Assembly (NCBI GenBank): GCA_009760885.1
Contig: CM019693.1
Span: forward strand, 49,263,269 to 49,327,268
Source: Achatina immaculata
Taxonomy: Eukaryota > Mollusca > Gastropoda > Stylommatophora > Achatinidae
Reading direction: 5' to 3'
Length of the DNA stretch: 64,000 nucleotides
Shown here: positions 1 to 10,550 of the stretch, one piece after another
Layout: each line of letters opens with the position of its first letter
How positions within the stretch are numbered: the stretch's first letter is position 1
The notes under the pieces: generated by a model
What the model saw: only the letters and a program-made list of their open reading frames with translations
Database searches by the model: none
Told to the model about the DNA's origin: nothing
Made by a program: the position numbers and the translations under genes

Positions 1-937
1 ATTGTTCTCGCAGTTCTTAGTAATTTTTAAGGAGTTATGTATTCAGTTTGATGTTTCTCACTTTTCTGCATGTTTTAATTTTTCCACAGAGTGGGTCATG
101 GTCATTATTGCAGTCAGCTCATGGCATGGCTTTTGTTGTCAGTAATGCATTGCGGAATCATTTGTTAATTAATATGTAGTCTATCTGGTTAAAAGTCTTT
201 TTGTCTGGGCTGCACCACGTTGCCAGTATTCGGAGATGTTGTTTAAACCAGGTGTTTCCTACAACCATGCTGTGTATTCTTGCCCATTCAATTAATTTAT
301 AACCTCTGTCATTCCTCTCCCCCAGTCCATAGTCACCAACGATGTCTGAAGTTCTTCCTTTACCAACTTTGGCATTAAAATCTCCCATCACTATAGTAAC
401 TTCATGTGACTTTGTGTGTTTTAGGGCTGTCTCTATGGCATTATAAAATAGCTGTACATCTTCTTCAGAGCCTTCAGATGTTCTAGCGTACACTTGTATA
501 ATATTTATTTTTATTGGTCGTCCTTTCAGTTGGGCTAGCAGGACTCGGTCCGAGATGTTCAAATATCCTACAATTGTCCTTGCTGTTTGTTCGTCAAATA
601 TTATTCCTACTCCTCGTTCATGTTTCTCATTTTCTGAACATATTATTGTATATTTATCAGAGTTTATCTTCCCTGCATCTGTCCATCTAACTTCACTCAT
701 TCCTAATATGTTGATCTTCATCCTTTCCATTTCCCTCTTTATATTTTCTAATTTTCCAGAATGGAATAAAGTTCTGACATTCCATGTTGCTATTTTGAAC
801 TTGTTAGTTTTGCCACCAGTAGCTTGATGACGATCTGGCCTCACCTGTGGCTCGTGAGCTGCCCTACCGGACGAGGCTGTTCCAGAGGAACATCCATTAA
901 CGTCGTTCATGACAAATCTATTACTCTGAATACGCAT
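1..937 (-). pseudogene. RTE-like LINE endonuclease remnant (apurinic EEP domain)
   Basis: Reading from 937 downwards, an open frame of 259 codons carries an EEP endonuclease domain: KIATWNVRTLF near residue 48, MSEVRW (catalytic Glu), MGDFNAKVG (Asp/Asn pair) and NQIDYIL (Asp). This nuclease nicks target DNA for target-primed reverse transcription of a non-LTR element. After DYILINK the frame meets TGA at 158-160. The following codons still read FRNALLTTKAMP, so the stop is a single nonsense change, probably CGA to TGA. The terminal SDH motif is degraded to NDH. The element runs off the left edge, so whether RT followed cannot be seen. It is dead as it stands. The family is secure at the level of an RTE-type endonuclease, the exact clade is not. 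Confidence 0.88.
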
Positions 938-1290
938 AATTGTTCTTGGGAACTACAACAGTGGTTTCCCGTTGCCTTCTGCCGGTTTGTGTACGGACTC
1001 TCCGCTAGCCTTTGGACTCCCTGTCCTACCCGCAAGGCAGCGGGAGAGAGAGGTTTTAAGGCTCCTTTTTTCCGCCTGATATTTCCTTCAATGAGCACCT
1101 GAGGCACTTTATGATAGTAATAGAGCCACCTACTACCCCACCTCGCTGTCTACCGCCAGTTGATCCGAGCCTAGTTATTTGGGTAAATCCTTATTCACAG
1201 GGATGCTCCATATCTGGAGGACTTTCACCATCCGCCACCTGTGACGCGCTGGGTTGGGGATATGGCCATCATGCGATAAGCATTTCCCAG
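938..1290 (-). mobile_element. 5' leader of the same LINE
   Basis: This stretch lies directly upstream of the endonuclease frame on the minus strand. A short frame (907-1107) overlaps the start of the endonuclease ORF. It is probably the element's 5' untranslated leader. It ends abruptly near 1290, where an unrelated transposase fragment begins in the opposite orientation. Confidence 0.5.
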
Positions 1291-1299
1291 TCGTCTTGT

Positions 1300-1570
1300 T
1301 TCCAGATTTGGGAATATTCATTTCCCAGCAAGGTCACCGGATTTATCGGCCGCAGACTTCTTTTTGTGGGGGGGGGGGGGGTGTCTCAAGAACACGGTGT
1401 ATGCTACTCGACCACAGTCAACTGCAGACCTAGAAGATCGAATACGACACTGCATTCGAAATATTCCTTTCAATATGTTAAATGGTGTTATGCAAGAATT
1501 TTCCAGACACCTGACTGAATGTATCAAATGTAATGGCGGTCATCTAACCGACATAATTTTCAAAACCTAA
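1300..1570 (+). pseudogene. Tc1/mariner-group DDE transposase, C-terminal fragment
   Basis: From about 1325 the frame reads RSPDLSAADFFLWG, the block around the third catalytic Asp of eukaryotic IS630/Tc1-mariner transposases, then LKNTVYATRP, ML.GVMQEFSRHLTECI and NGGHL before TAA at 1568-1570. Only about the last 80 residues survive. Everything upstream, including the DNA-binding domain and the first two catalytic acids, is absent. The TGG-G codons of the FFLWG motif are expanded to a run of 14 G (1368-1381), which keeps the frame but adds glycines where the family has a short W-G-x-L-K link. It is an immobile fossil joined to the LINE leader on its left. Confidence 0.8.
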
Positions 1571-1714
1571 AAATGATTGTCAGTAATAATAAAAAATACC
1601 CACTTTTCTGAGTTTCATTTCATTTTTTGTTTACTAAAACATGTATATCGCTTATTTATTTTCTATTTTTAAATTCCAGCTATGCTTTATGCCGGACCCT
1701 GTACACTATGTCAC
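1571..1714. other. AT-rich spacer, nothing recognised
   Basis: This is the stretch between the transposase stop codon and the start of DUP1-A. I see no gene. Confidence 0.5.
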
Positions 1715-1719
1715 AATAC

Positions 1720-2030
1720 GTTTAACTTGCGCGTGCAGATTTCGAGATTTGAACACTGACATTGCGTATCCCACTCAGTGTTCTAACATAGATCAGTGTT
1801 TTAAAATTCGCCTACGACCAAGTCAAGGCAAGCAACATAGCCCAGTTTGTTTGTAAAGATTTGCAGACGTCGTTTGAGTGTTCAAGAAGTTGCCCAATGC
1901 TACAGGGTTACACTTCTCAGAGTGATGTTGCTAGGCACCTTGTAGTCAACAAAAATAAGATTCATAGAGTCCTCAAACGGTTTCAAGGAACTGACCAGTA
2001 CCAGAGTTGCTGCCCTTGTTTTAATTTAAT
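1720..2030 (+). pseudogene. Tc1-like transposase N-terminus, copy A
   Basis: The frames here give RRLSVQEVAQCY and then, after a frameshift, SDVARHLVVNKNKIHRVLKRF. This is the helix-turn-helix DNA-binding region typical of the start of Tc1 transposases. Compared with copy B (8443), the segment containing the ATG-GTC-AGA start is deleted here. No catalytic domain follows; the sequence passes into unrelated DNA. The same family recurs at 8275-8600 and 13130-15025. Confidence 0.7.
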
Positions 2031-2039
2031 TTTCCAGTC

Positions 2040-2470
2040 ATTCTGCAGCCTGGTATCAGGGAGAGTACCTCAAGGTGAGAGGCCCAACACTCAGTTCTCT
2101 GAAAGAACTGGATCCTATTTGGTTCGCCCACACATACCTAGCTCACGTATGGCTCCACGAGTCTGTCTGTCTACGGCAGCGCCGCCCACGACCAACATGG
2201 AGTAGTCATATAAAGGAATGTCCATCAGGAGTACACGAGGTCCGGGACGAAGAGTGTGGGGGAGGAATCACAGGGGTCACCACCCACAAGACGAAACAGA
2301 GCAAAGTGTGAGGCACACGGGAGGCGTTTCTAGACATGTACAGAACAATATGGCTGGCCACCGTGGGCAAGACAGGGACCTTACAACGTATAAACTGTAG
2401 ACAGCAATGGATCTACCAGAAGAAGAACAAGCGGTGCAGGCAAAGTCTTGACCTCTGAAACTGAAAGAAC
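2040..2470 (+). other. Unidentified duplicated segment between the Tc1 and LINE remnants
   Basis: This stretch matches 8610-9060 with small indels. Short open frames occur in both copies but differ in length and frame and resemble no family I recognise. It may be the leader of the RTE-like element that follows, since it ends exactly where the endonuclease-like frame begins. Confidence 0.4.
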
Positions 2471-2474
2471 GTAA

Positions 2475-3194
2475 ATGTGGAATTTGGACACAAAACAACA
2501 GGATTACTTTATTAAGCTAGCAGCAAAGCTCTTCAACATCGCCATCCTACAGACGTATTCCCACACACAAGAATATGGAATAGAAGAGCTAGAGGTTTAT
2601 TATGAGGATCTACAAGAGGTGAAACTGACAGATATTCTAATAGTAATAGCGGATATCAACGCAACAGTAGGAGAAGGAAGTTATAAGAATATCGTAGGAA
2701 AATATGGACTTGGTAAAAGAAATCAGTGTGGGGACAGACTGATAATGTTCTGTGAGAAAAACCAGCTAATCTTCTGTAACACATTCTGCAAACAAGACAA
2801 GAGGAAGCTATATACATGGAACAGCCCTGGAGATTTAAGAATAAATCAGATTTATGTTATAATGATCATAAGGCAGATAGAGAAATAATTTTAAGTCAAC
2901 AAGGAATTACCCATGGGCAGACATAAATTCAGATTTCAGCCCAGAAATGATGAAAATATGACGAAACTAAAGAACGAGAAATAAACAAAAAGTACATGAC
3001 TTCAAAAATAGGTGTTAGAAAACGCAGACTTAAAAAAAAAGAAATGTTTAGTACAAGTGGACAACAGACACGCATGTCTTCTAGAAGAGAGCATAGAAAA
3101 CAAGCGAGAGGCTATGGCTAGAACTAGTCAATGCTTAAAATCAATTCTGGAGATGACAAAGAAATATCCTACCAGAGAAAGAGCACAAAGCTAA
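2475..3194 (+). pseudogene. RTE-like LINE endonuclease fragment, copy A
   Basis: A 137-codon frame shows the C-terminal half of an EEP endonuclease: NIAILQTYSHTQEYGIEELE, ILIVIADINATVGEG (family GDFNAKVG), KYGLGKRNQCGDRL, LYTWNSPGD and NQIYVIM. The family motif NQIDY has lost its catalytic Asp, and the identical lesion is present in copy B, so inactivation predates the duplication. After TAA at about 2886 a second short frame (3012-3194) continues with basic residues, as expected of the linker between endonuclease and RT. No RT domain follows. The N-terminal half of the endonuclease is missing. Confidence 0.8.
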
Positions 3195-3499
3195 GCAAAA
3201 GTGGATGACCATGAAACGCTAACAGAAATGGAAGAAAGAAAACGAGGAAAAACATTCCAGATTATGATAATACAGACAAAGAAGTAGGCAGGATGTGTGG
3301 AGTACCACAAGTGCTTCATGTAGCAGCAACAGATCTTGGACCACGTCAGTTAAGAGTTAATGGAAGAAACATGCTGATGATGGATCCGTACGATGACAGA
3401 CGATGAAAACAGCCTCACATATCCCAAAATGCGCGTGGAACAACAGTGAAACAGATTCTGACAGTAAACAAGAATTACCATCATAAACACAGATAGACA

Positions 3500-4040
3500 T
3501 CTTGATAGTAGCCACGCTATGACGAACCGAACATAAACCACACTTCTTCTTGTGTAGCCACGCCAAGACGAACAAACCACACTTCTTCTTGTGTAGCCAC
3601 GCCATGACGAACATAAACCACACTTCTCCTTGTGTAGCCACGCCATGACGAACAAACCACACTTCTCCTTGTGTAGCCACGCCATGACGAACAAACCACA
3701 CTTCTCCTTGTGTAGCCACGCCATGACGAACAAACCACACTTCTCCTTGTGTAGCCACGCCAAGACGAACATAAACCACACTTCTCCTTGTGTAGCCACG
3801 CCAAGACGAACATAAACCACACTTCTCCTTGTGTAGCCACGCCAAGACGAACATAAACCACACTTCTCCTTGTATAGCCACGCCATAACGAACACAAACC
3901 ACACATCTCCTTGTGTAGCCAAACCATGACGAACACAAACTACACATCTCCTTGTGTAGCCAAACCATGACGAACACAAACCACACATCTCCTTGTGTAG
4001 CCAAACCATGACGAACACAAACCACACCTCTCCTTGTGGA
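3500..4040. repeat. 39/42-bp minisatellite (DUP1-A)
   Basis: There are about 13 tandem units of 39 bp, with 42-bp variants, built around TGTGTAGCCACGCCATGACG. In several units a three-base difference (ACATAAACC versus ACAAACC) accounts for the two lengths. Long minus-strand frames through the array are a by-product of the repeat and carry no independent sign of coding. Copy B has a shorter, diverged version at 10090-10365. Confidence 0.95.
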
Positions 4041-4607
4041 ACACAGACAAGGATCACACTAACCTGATACTTTCATATAAAAGTAACCTCCGAAAATTTC
4101 CTCTTACAAACCCTCCGTGTCTGGAGAAACTCTCACGCCATTTTAGGAGGTGAGAATCTAGAAACTTCTACTTGATGGGGGAGTCACGAGGGTAGCTTTG
4201 CTGTTGAAAACAAGGGAATGTACTCCTCTAGTTCTGAACAACAGAGAAAATAGCTGCAGAAAAATAAACTGCTATAATCTTTAAATAAGAGGATGTGTTT
4301 GCTTATTATAAGAAGAAAAATAAGAGTAAATCATGCCTATGACTTATACTGACTTAACTGACAGAATTTGTTAATAATTTTTCAAACCGACTTACCAGTA
4401 AATAAAAGAGTAGTTATGTTTGACTTTGGAAGAAGAAGAAGAAGACATGTTTTCAGAGGAACAGAAAAAAAAATGTTCTTTTTACAGCAGACTTTATGGA
4501 ACAATGAAAATGAACAAAAACAAAACACAAGAGTACACGACGTCAGCAGTGAGTTCTGAACCGACAGAAAGTCTAGATGTGACTGTACCGACTGAAAGTA
4601 TCCAGAT

Positions 4608-4958
4608 AAGCCAAGATATGATTGTCTTGAGAATGCTTAAGAGAGGCTTGAGTTAAAAAGCAAATTATAGCAAAGACCAGAGGCAGACAAGCGAGATTTA
4701 TAGGACACTTCCTGAGAAGAGGAAAATTGTAACACACTGTGGCAACTGGAAGAAAATGAGGGAAGAAGAGACGGAGTAAGACAGAGAGAGAAGTTACTGG
4801 ATGGGCTGTCAGTGTGACTAGGAAGAAAGTCACCAGCGGATCTCATAATCAAGTCTAAAGACAAGGAATTGTGGAGAGAAATGATCGCCTACGCCACACG
4901 GCACGGCACTTAGAATGATTGTATGGGCTGAAGTGTTACAGAGAAGCCAAGACGTGAT
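4608..4958 (+). mobile_element. 5'-truncated RTE-like LINE 3' end with target-site duplication
   Basis: The sequence from 4623 to 4943 encodes the C-terminal tail of an RTE-type ORF2 (REKLLDGLSV, GRKSPADLI, ELWREMIAYATRHGT then TAG) with frameshifts. It is flanked by AAGCCAAGATATGAT (4608-4622) and AAGCCAAGACGTGAT (4944-4958), which differ at two of 15 positions. Copy B of DUP1 lacks the whole insert and has one diverged version of the site near 12635. It therefore looks like a true retrotransposition after the duplication. The same family appears in minus orientation at 25395-25862. Confidence 0.85.
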
Positions 4959-5640
4959 GCTATTTTTGTTCTCTAGAATAATTTCGGGAAATGTATCTAT
5001 GACGGCCTGGACTGTTTCCAGAAACTTCGCCTCAGTGGCTTTGAGGTGTTAGATTAACCAGGACAAGGTAAACATGACTCAGTGTTTATTCTGTGTATCG
5101 TGTTTGTTATGCACAGTAATATAACTGCGCAGAATATTGTACAACCACGTCAGGGGGTTATAGTTGGAAATTCCATTTTGACTTAAGTGTACATATAAAG
5201 AAATAAACACACAAACATTGAGACATGCGCACACACATACAAACAGACACATACACAGACAGACGGAACAAAAATGTATAATCCTGACAAAAAGTTCATG
5301 AATAAATCTCTACAGCCTATCATTATTTTTCTTTATTTAATTGTTAAAACTGGAACTTTCTCCGCTTAAATGAAAGTACTTTATTAGTGAACACATTTAA
5401 CTGAAGAATATTATAACACCGAATACAGAGTTAATCTGATCTGTATATTAACGATTGAAGAAGAAGTAGTGTTCTTTTATTAATTCTGTAGTCTTCTTTT
5501 ATCTGATCTCCAGGTTGAACTTCTCTCATTTCTATTTTAGGCTGACAATAATTAGTGTATACGTATACAACTATACACGAAGCACTGCAGTAAAGCTGTG
5601 ATACCAGAATGTATAAACTAGGAAAAAAGTAGGAACAGTT
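4959..5640. other. AT-rich non-coding DNA
   Basis: Up to about 5400 this is the end of DUP1-A and matches 12640-13095. Beyond that it is unique AT-rich sequence with (CA)-rich patches near 5180-5260. I see no gene. Confidence 0.6.
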
Positions 5641-5990
5641 TTATTACTTAACGACTACAAAGTTGTGACGTTTCGGCGTGAGCCTTAATCATACAAAAAC
5701 ATACAGGACGAAGAAATACAGAGAGGAGATAAAGTATAGATTCACATGAATGCTATTACAAAAAAAATAATAATGAATAGAGCACTAAACTGTAGGTGTA
5801 AGAAGATGTGGCTTGTTCGGCGCTGTGTGTCAGAAATGACCATGGTAGGGCGTAGAGACTGTTTAAATGGAGACCTGTGATGTGTGGTCATTGGGTCGTA
5901 ACTGGGGATGATGGATGGGGAAACCATGGAGGGGAGAGAGAGTGGTACATTGTATAAGGCTGTTGCCGCGACACCAGTACTACTGTCCAC
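5640..5990 (-). mobile_element. Penelope-type terminal remnant with hammerhead-like motif
   Basis: The segment TTTCGGCGTGAGCCTTA (5671-5687) is identical to one 3' of the Penelope ORF at 10528-10544, and the flanking CATACA-rich sequence is also alike; a third diverged copy lies at about 17010-17100. On the minus strand it reads ATGATTA-A-GGC-TCAC-GCC-GAAACG. That resembles the catalytic core (CUGANGA, stem II, GAAA) of the hammerhead ribozymes known in Penelope terminal repeats, but the first conserved C and one G are changed. It is probably an inactive remnant of such a repeat. Confidence 0.45.
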
Positions 5991-7062
5991 AACACAAAAG
6001 GAATGGAAAAACTAATTATGTCAGTCCGTAAGAACAGCGAAGAGCAAAACTTCTATCTTAACGCGAAGAAACTAAATTGGTGACAACTGACAAAACAAAC
6101 AAGGCAGCTGAAATATGTATCAGTGAGGAAAAACTGGAAGAACTGGAGAGTTTTGAATATATTGGATCACTACTAACTAATAATGGAGATACAATGAGGG
6201 AAATTAAAAGGAGGACATCTATCACTCTTTAGAAAGTAAAACAACTAAAGAATATGTGGAGATTGATTGATTGATTTTTATTTCAAAAGGGTTAAGAATT
6301 GGGCACGCAGGCCCGTCTGACATTCTGTCCTTTATTATACATCTTTCACTCTATTCCAGACATTCTATACATACGCTGTTCATGTAACAAACATAATTAA
6401 CATTGAATCTGAGAGACATAAAATAAAATGTAACATTTACATTTCGCTCTTATCCATTCACTCAATACAGAAGTAGCTACATACATATACAAATGACTAT
6501 CTACTAAGTAAAAATTTCGGGACTATTCAGAATAAACAATTAATTGTATTCGGTGTCTGTAAGAGCAGTCTAAGATAACTTAGAAGAAGAAGAGACAGAA
6601 CCACAAAAACAAGATTTTTAAGGGCATGCATCTTTCCCATCGCAACAAATGCCTGTGAGACCTGGACACTTAACAAAACAGCTGAGAAACACATAAATGC
6701 CTTTGAGTATAAATGCTACAGAAGAGTTCTTCAAATATAATGGACACAAAAAAAGAACAAATATATCCATACTACAAGAACTTAATGTTAATGAAGGCTG
6801 GCTAGTAAAGAGGATTAAAGAGAGAAAACTTAAATATTTTGGACACATTAAACGTCATTATAATCTAGAGAAGACTGTCTTGGAAGGGTACATAATAGGG
6901 AAAAGAAAGTGAGGAAGACCAAGGCGAAGATGGCTGCAAGAGATCATTGATGATCTGCAGACGGATGCATCAGCAGCAGGTCATCTTGCTCACAACCGAG
7001 AGAACTACAGGAGTGCTGTTAGGGAGGCAAAGTTCTGTAAGGCACATGCAAGTGAATGAATG
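5970..7062 (+). pseudogene. RTE-like LINE reverse transcriptase 3' half, interrupted
   Basis: Translation in shifting frames matches the better copy at 16090-16955: GMEKLIMSVRKNSEE, a thumb region, then CYRRVLQ-type, LQELNVNEGWLVKRIKE, KLKYFGHIKRH, GRPRRRW and DLAHNRE-like blocks. Several stops and frameshifts are present. A CR1-like 3' end (6262-6580) sits inside it. The RT catalytic YADD is not preserved in this copy. Confidence 0.8.
6262..6580 (-). mobile_element. CR1/L2-like LINE 3' end nested in the RTE remnant
   Basis: This is about 310 bp almost collinear with 26360-26670, the 3' untranslated end of the LINE at 26356-31033. It includes the shared GGGCACGCAGGCCCGTCTGA block and a GATTGATTGATTG tail on its left. 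It is 5'-truncated just outside ORF2. The uninterrupted target is visible at 16460, where the RTE sequence runs on without it. The exact duplicated target bases could not be fixed. Confidence 0.85.
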
Positions 7063-8270
7063 ACCGCAGCAACACTTGATATGATATTCTCACAGCTTTT
7101 TAGTTATTATTACACATTACTATCTCTTCTTTTTGTTCACTTCAACAGTTCCTGTTGTCACTACCCCTGATACTATATGATTCACCACAAGATTGAAATC
7201 TTAAAACACACAGTCACTGTAAAATTCAGATGACTCATTCTTGAATCAAATTATAGTTCACTTTTAATACTCATCAAAAGAAATTCACAAGTATTACACT
7301 GAGATATATCCGAAAGCTTTTTACACAAAGTTCCAAACATCTCAAATCTTCTGCTTTTCTCATGCATTACTAATGATCATTTTCTGAACTTAAAGGTTAC
7401 TTTCTCTCTGTCTTAAACTACTTCTGGTTCTAAACCGCTTTTCTATCTCCTGATTATCTATGGGCTCTAAATGTCCATATGTTATAGCAGTCATTGCTCT
7501 CATATCTATCGTTCTGTTCTTATTTTCATCTATCTCTGTATTTCCCCTCTTCCTGTCTCTTCCTTCTCTTTTTGTCCTCCTTTCTTCAACACTGCATGAC
7601 TGGCTTATATATATATCTTAAGTCAGTTGTCCATTAAGGCACACCTCCAGGTCTTTCTATTGGTTACTGGCTGACTACATACTGACTGGACTTTGAGATG
7701 AGTTGTTCCATTCACTTTGGTCATCTTATTGGTCCGCTTGACTATGCAGGTGTGCAAACTGCATCCTAACATTAACAAATTTGTCTCACCTGTCAGTGAG
7801 TCTGTTGCGTCAAATCAGACTATTCAATTTTCTCGCGCGAGTAAAATTTTCGTATCCAATATCAGTTGTTTCCGATACCTGAATGGGATTAGTCAATCTC
7901 TGTTTACACAGTGTCTGTCTGTCTGTCTCCATATGTACTATTGTTAAATGAGTAAATTTTCCTTGTGTATATTCAGGGAGTGTTTGCTTGATCCCTCCTA
8001 TGATATCGGCTTCCATCTTGTCTTGTATTTCTACAAATCTACTTACGTTTGTCGTAATACTACTAATACCGTCGGAGTGTTCCTCTCTCGCCTGTTCTCA
8101 AATGTTCCATCGTTTCGTACCTACATACTACTTATCAATAATAATCATAAATGCACTAAGAATGTTAATAAGAATATTATTATCAACATCAATAATAATA
8201 ATAATATCCTAATATACAAAGCAATAGTAATAATAATAATACACTCATAACATACAATACATTATGTTAC
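7063..8270. other. No gene recognised
   Basis: Mostly AT-rich single-copy sequence. Short frames exist on both strands (for example 7717-7947 on plus and 7810-8016 on minus) but match nothing I know and overlap each other. A (TAA/AAT)-rich microsatellite lies at about 8165-8240, just before DUP1-B. Confidence 0.5.
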
Positions 8271-8274
8271 AATA

Positions 8275-8600
8275 TGTCTAACTCGCACGTGGAAATTTCG
8301 AGATTTGAACACTGACATTGCGTCGCTGTTATATTACACTCAATGTTATGACAAAGATCAGTGTTTAAAATTTTGCTACGACCAATTCAAGTCAAGGCAA
8401 GCAACATAGCCCAGTGTGTTTGTAAAGATTTGCAGACTAGAGATGGTCAGACGTCGTTTGAGTGTTCAAGAAGTTGCCCAATGCTACAGGGTTACACTTC
8501 TCAGAGTGATGTTGCTAGGCACCTTGTAGTCAACAAAAATAAGATTCATAGAGTCCTCAAACGGTTTCAAGGAACTCACCAGTACCAGAGTTGCTGCCCT
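8275..8600 (+). pseudogene. Tc1-like transposase N-terminus, copy B
   Basis: An ATG at 8443 opens MVRRRLSVQEVAQCYRV. After a one-base shift the frame continues SDVARHLVVNKNKIHRVLKRF, the N-terminal helix-turn-helix of a Tc1-type transposase. Upstream, 8300-8400 holds sequence shared by all three copies that may include the element's end (AACACTGACATTGCG). It lacks a catalytic domain. Confidence 0.7.
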
Positions 8601-9064
8601 TGTTTTTGTCTATTTAATTTTCCAATCATTCTGCTTGCCGATGTGAGGGAGAGTACCTCAAGGTGGGAGGCCCAACACTCAGTTCTCTGAAGGAACTGGA
8701 TCCTATTTGGTTCGCCCACACCTACCTAGCTCAGGTATGTCTCCACGAGTCTGTCAGTCTACGGCAGCGCCGCCTACGATCAACATGGAGCAGTCATATA
8801 AAGGAATGTCCATCAGTACCACACGAGGTCTGGGACAGCGAGTGAGGCGGAGGAATGGCAGGGGTCACCACCCACAAGACGAAAGAGAGCAAAGTGTGAG
8901 GCACACGGGGGGCGTTTCTAGACATGTACAGAACAATATGGCTGGCCACCGTGGGCAAGACAGGGACCTTACAACGTATAAACTGTAGACAGCAATGGAT
9001 CTACCAGAAGAAGAACGAGCCATGCAGGCAAAGTCTTGACCTCTGAAACTGAAAAAAAATGTAA

Positions 9065-9783
9065 ATGTGGAATTTGGACACAAAACAACAGGATTACGTT
9101 ATTAAGCTAGCAGCAAAGCTCTTCAACATCGCCATTCTACAGACGTATTCCCACACACAAGAATATGGAATAGAAGAGCTAGAGGTTTATTATGAGGATC
9201 TACAAGAGGTGAAACTGACAGATATTCTAATAGTAATAGCGGATATCAACGCAACAGTAGGAGAAGGAAGTTATAAGAATATCGTAGGAAAATATGGACT
9301 TGGTAAAAGAAATCAGTGTGGGGACAGACTGATAATGTTCTGTGAGAAAAACCAGCTAATCTTCTGTAACACATTCTGCAAACAAGACAAGAGGAAGCTA
9401 TATACATGGAACAGCCCTGGAGATTTAAGAATAAATCAGATTTATGTTATAATGATCATAAGGCAGATAGAGAAATAATTTTAAGTCAACAAGGAATTAC
9501 CCATGGGCAGACATAAATTCAGATTTCAGCCCAGAAATGATGAAAATATGACGAAACTAAAGAACGAGAAATAAACAAAAAGTACATGACTTCAAAATAG
9601 GTGTTAGAAAACGCAGACTTAAAAAAAAAGAAATGTTTAGTACAAGTGGACAACAGACACGCATGTCTTCTAGAAGAGAGCATAGAAAACAAGCGAGAGG
9701 CTATGGCTAGAACTAGTCAATGCTTAAAATCAATTCTGGAGATGACAAAGAAATATCCTACCAGAGAAAGAGCACAAAGCTAA
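9065..9783 (+). pseudogene. RTE-like LINE endonuclease fragment, copy B
   Basis: It is nearly base-for-base the same as 2475-3194: a 137-codon EEP endonuclease half with IADINATVGEG and the damaged NQIYVIM, then a second short basic frame at 9601-9783. There is one codon difference early on (DYVIK instead of DYFIK). Such close identity between two dead copies points to recent duplication or gene conversion, not selection. Confidence 0.8.
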
Positions 9784-10089
9784 GCAAAAGTGGATGACCA
9801 TGAAACGCTAACAGAAATGGAAGAAAGAAAACGAGGAAAAACATTCCAGATTATGATAATACAGACAAAGAAGTAGGCAGGATGTGTGGAGTACCACAAG
9901 TGCTTCATGTAGCAGCAACAGATCTTGGACCACGTCAGTTAAGAGTTAATGGAAGAAACATGCTGATGATGGATCAGTACGATGACAGACGATGAAAACA
10001 GCCTCACATATCCCAAAATACGCGTGAAACAACAGTGAAACAGATTCTGGCAGTAAACAAAAATACCACCACAAACATAGATATTTTCT

Positions 10090-10365
10090 CTCTTGATAGC
10101 AGCCACGCCATGACGAAAACAAACAACACATCTCCTTGTGTAGCCACGCCATTAAGAACACAAACCACACCTCTCCTTGTGTAGCCACGCCATTAAGAAC
10201 ACAAACTACACCTCTCCTTGTGTAGCCACGCCATTAAGAACACAAACTACACCTCTCCTTGTGTAGCCACGCCATTAAGAACACAAACCACACATCTCCT
10301 TGTGTAGCCACGCCATTAAGAACACAAACTACACATCTCCGTACGTAGCCACGACATGACAAACA
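10090..10365. repeat. 42-bp minisatellite (DUP1-B), truncated by an insertion
   Basis: About six to seven units of the same family as 3500-4040, here mostly with CCATTAAGAACACAAAC in place of CCATGACGAACA. The array is broken by the Penelope element and one partial unit resumes at about 12030. Confidence 0.9.
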
Positions 10366-10527
10366 CAAAAAAAAGGGATGGCGACTGCAGTAAACTGGTT
10401 AATATAAATAAGGTAGATAGAGGTGTATGGTGCAGTTTTACAAAGTGAGGGAGGAAGTGAGCAAGGTGAGAAAAAAACGAATATAAAGTATGAGAATGTA
10501 TAAATGAAAAACATACAACATCCGATA

Positions 10528-10550
10528 TTTCGGCGTGAGCCTTATTCGAG
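10528..10550 (-). ncRNA. Degenerate hammerhead-like core of the Penelope element
   Basis: On the minus strand the sequence reads CGAATA-A-GGC-TCAC-GCC-GAAAT: a three-base-pair stem II with a TCAC loop followed by GAAA. Hammerhead ribozymes are known in the terminal repeats of Penelope elements. The CUGANGA box is not intact, so cleavage activity is unlikely here. The same 17 bases occur at 5671-5687. Confidence 0.35.

Larger units (their letters stand above)
1715..5400. repeat. Segmental duplication DUP1, copy A
   Basis: This block is repeated in direct orientation at 8275-13095 (copy B). The order of contents is Tc1-like remnant, leader-like sequence, RTE endonuclease fragment, 39/42-bp minisatellite, then AT-rich DNA. 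Identity is uneven. About 2480-3500 is almost identical to 9065-10020, with only scattered differences, while both ends carry many substitutions and indels. Copy A alone has an RTE 3' end at 4623-4943; copy B alone has a Penelope insertion. The boundaries were read by eye and are approximate. Confidence 0.85.

Noticed and set aside
3350..4057. Overlapping minus-strand frames of 139-235 codons
   Set aside because: They follow the 39/42-bp minisatellite and share all their residues between frames.
7810..8016. 68-codon minus-strand frame (MEADIIGGIKQTLPEY...)
   Set aside because: Short, overlapped by a plus-strand frame, no family match and no transcript signals.
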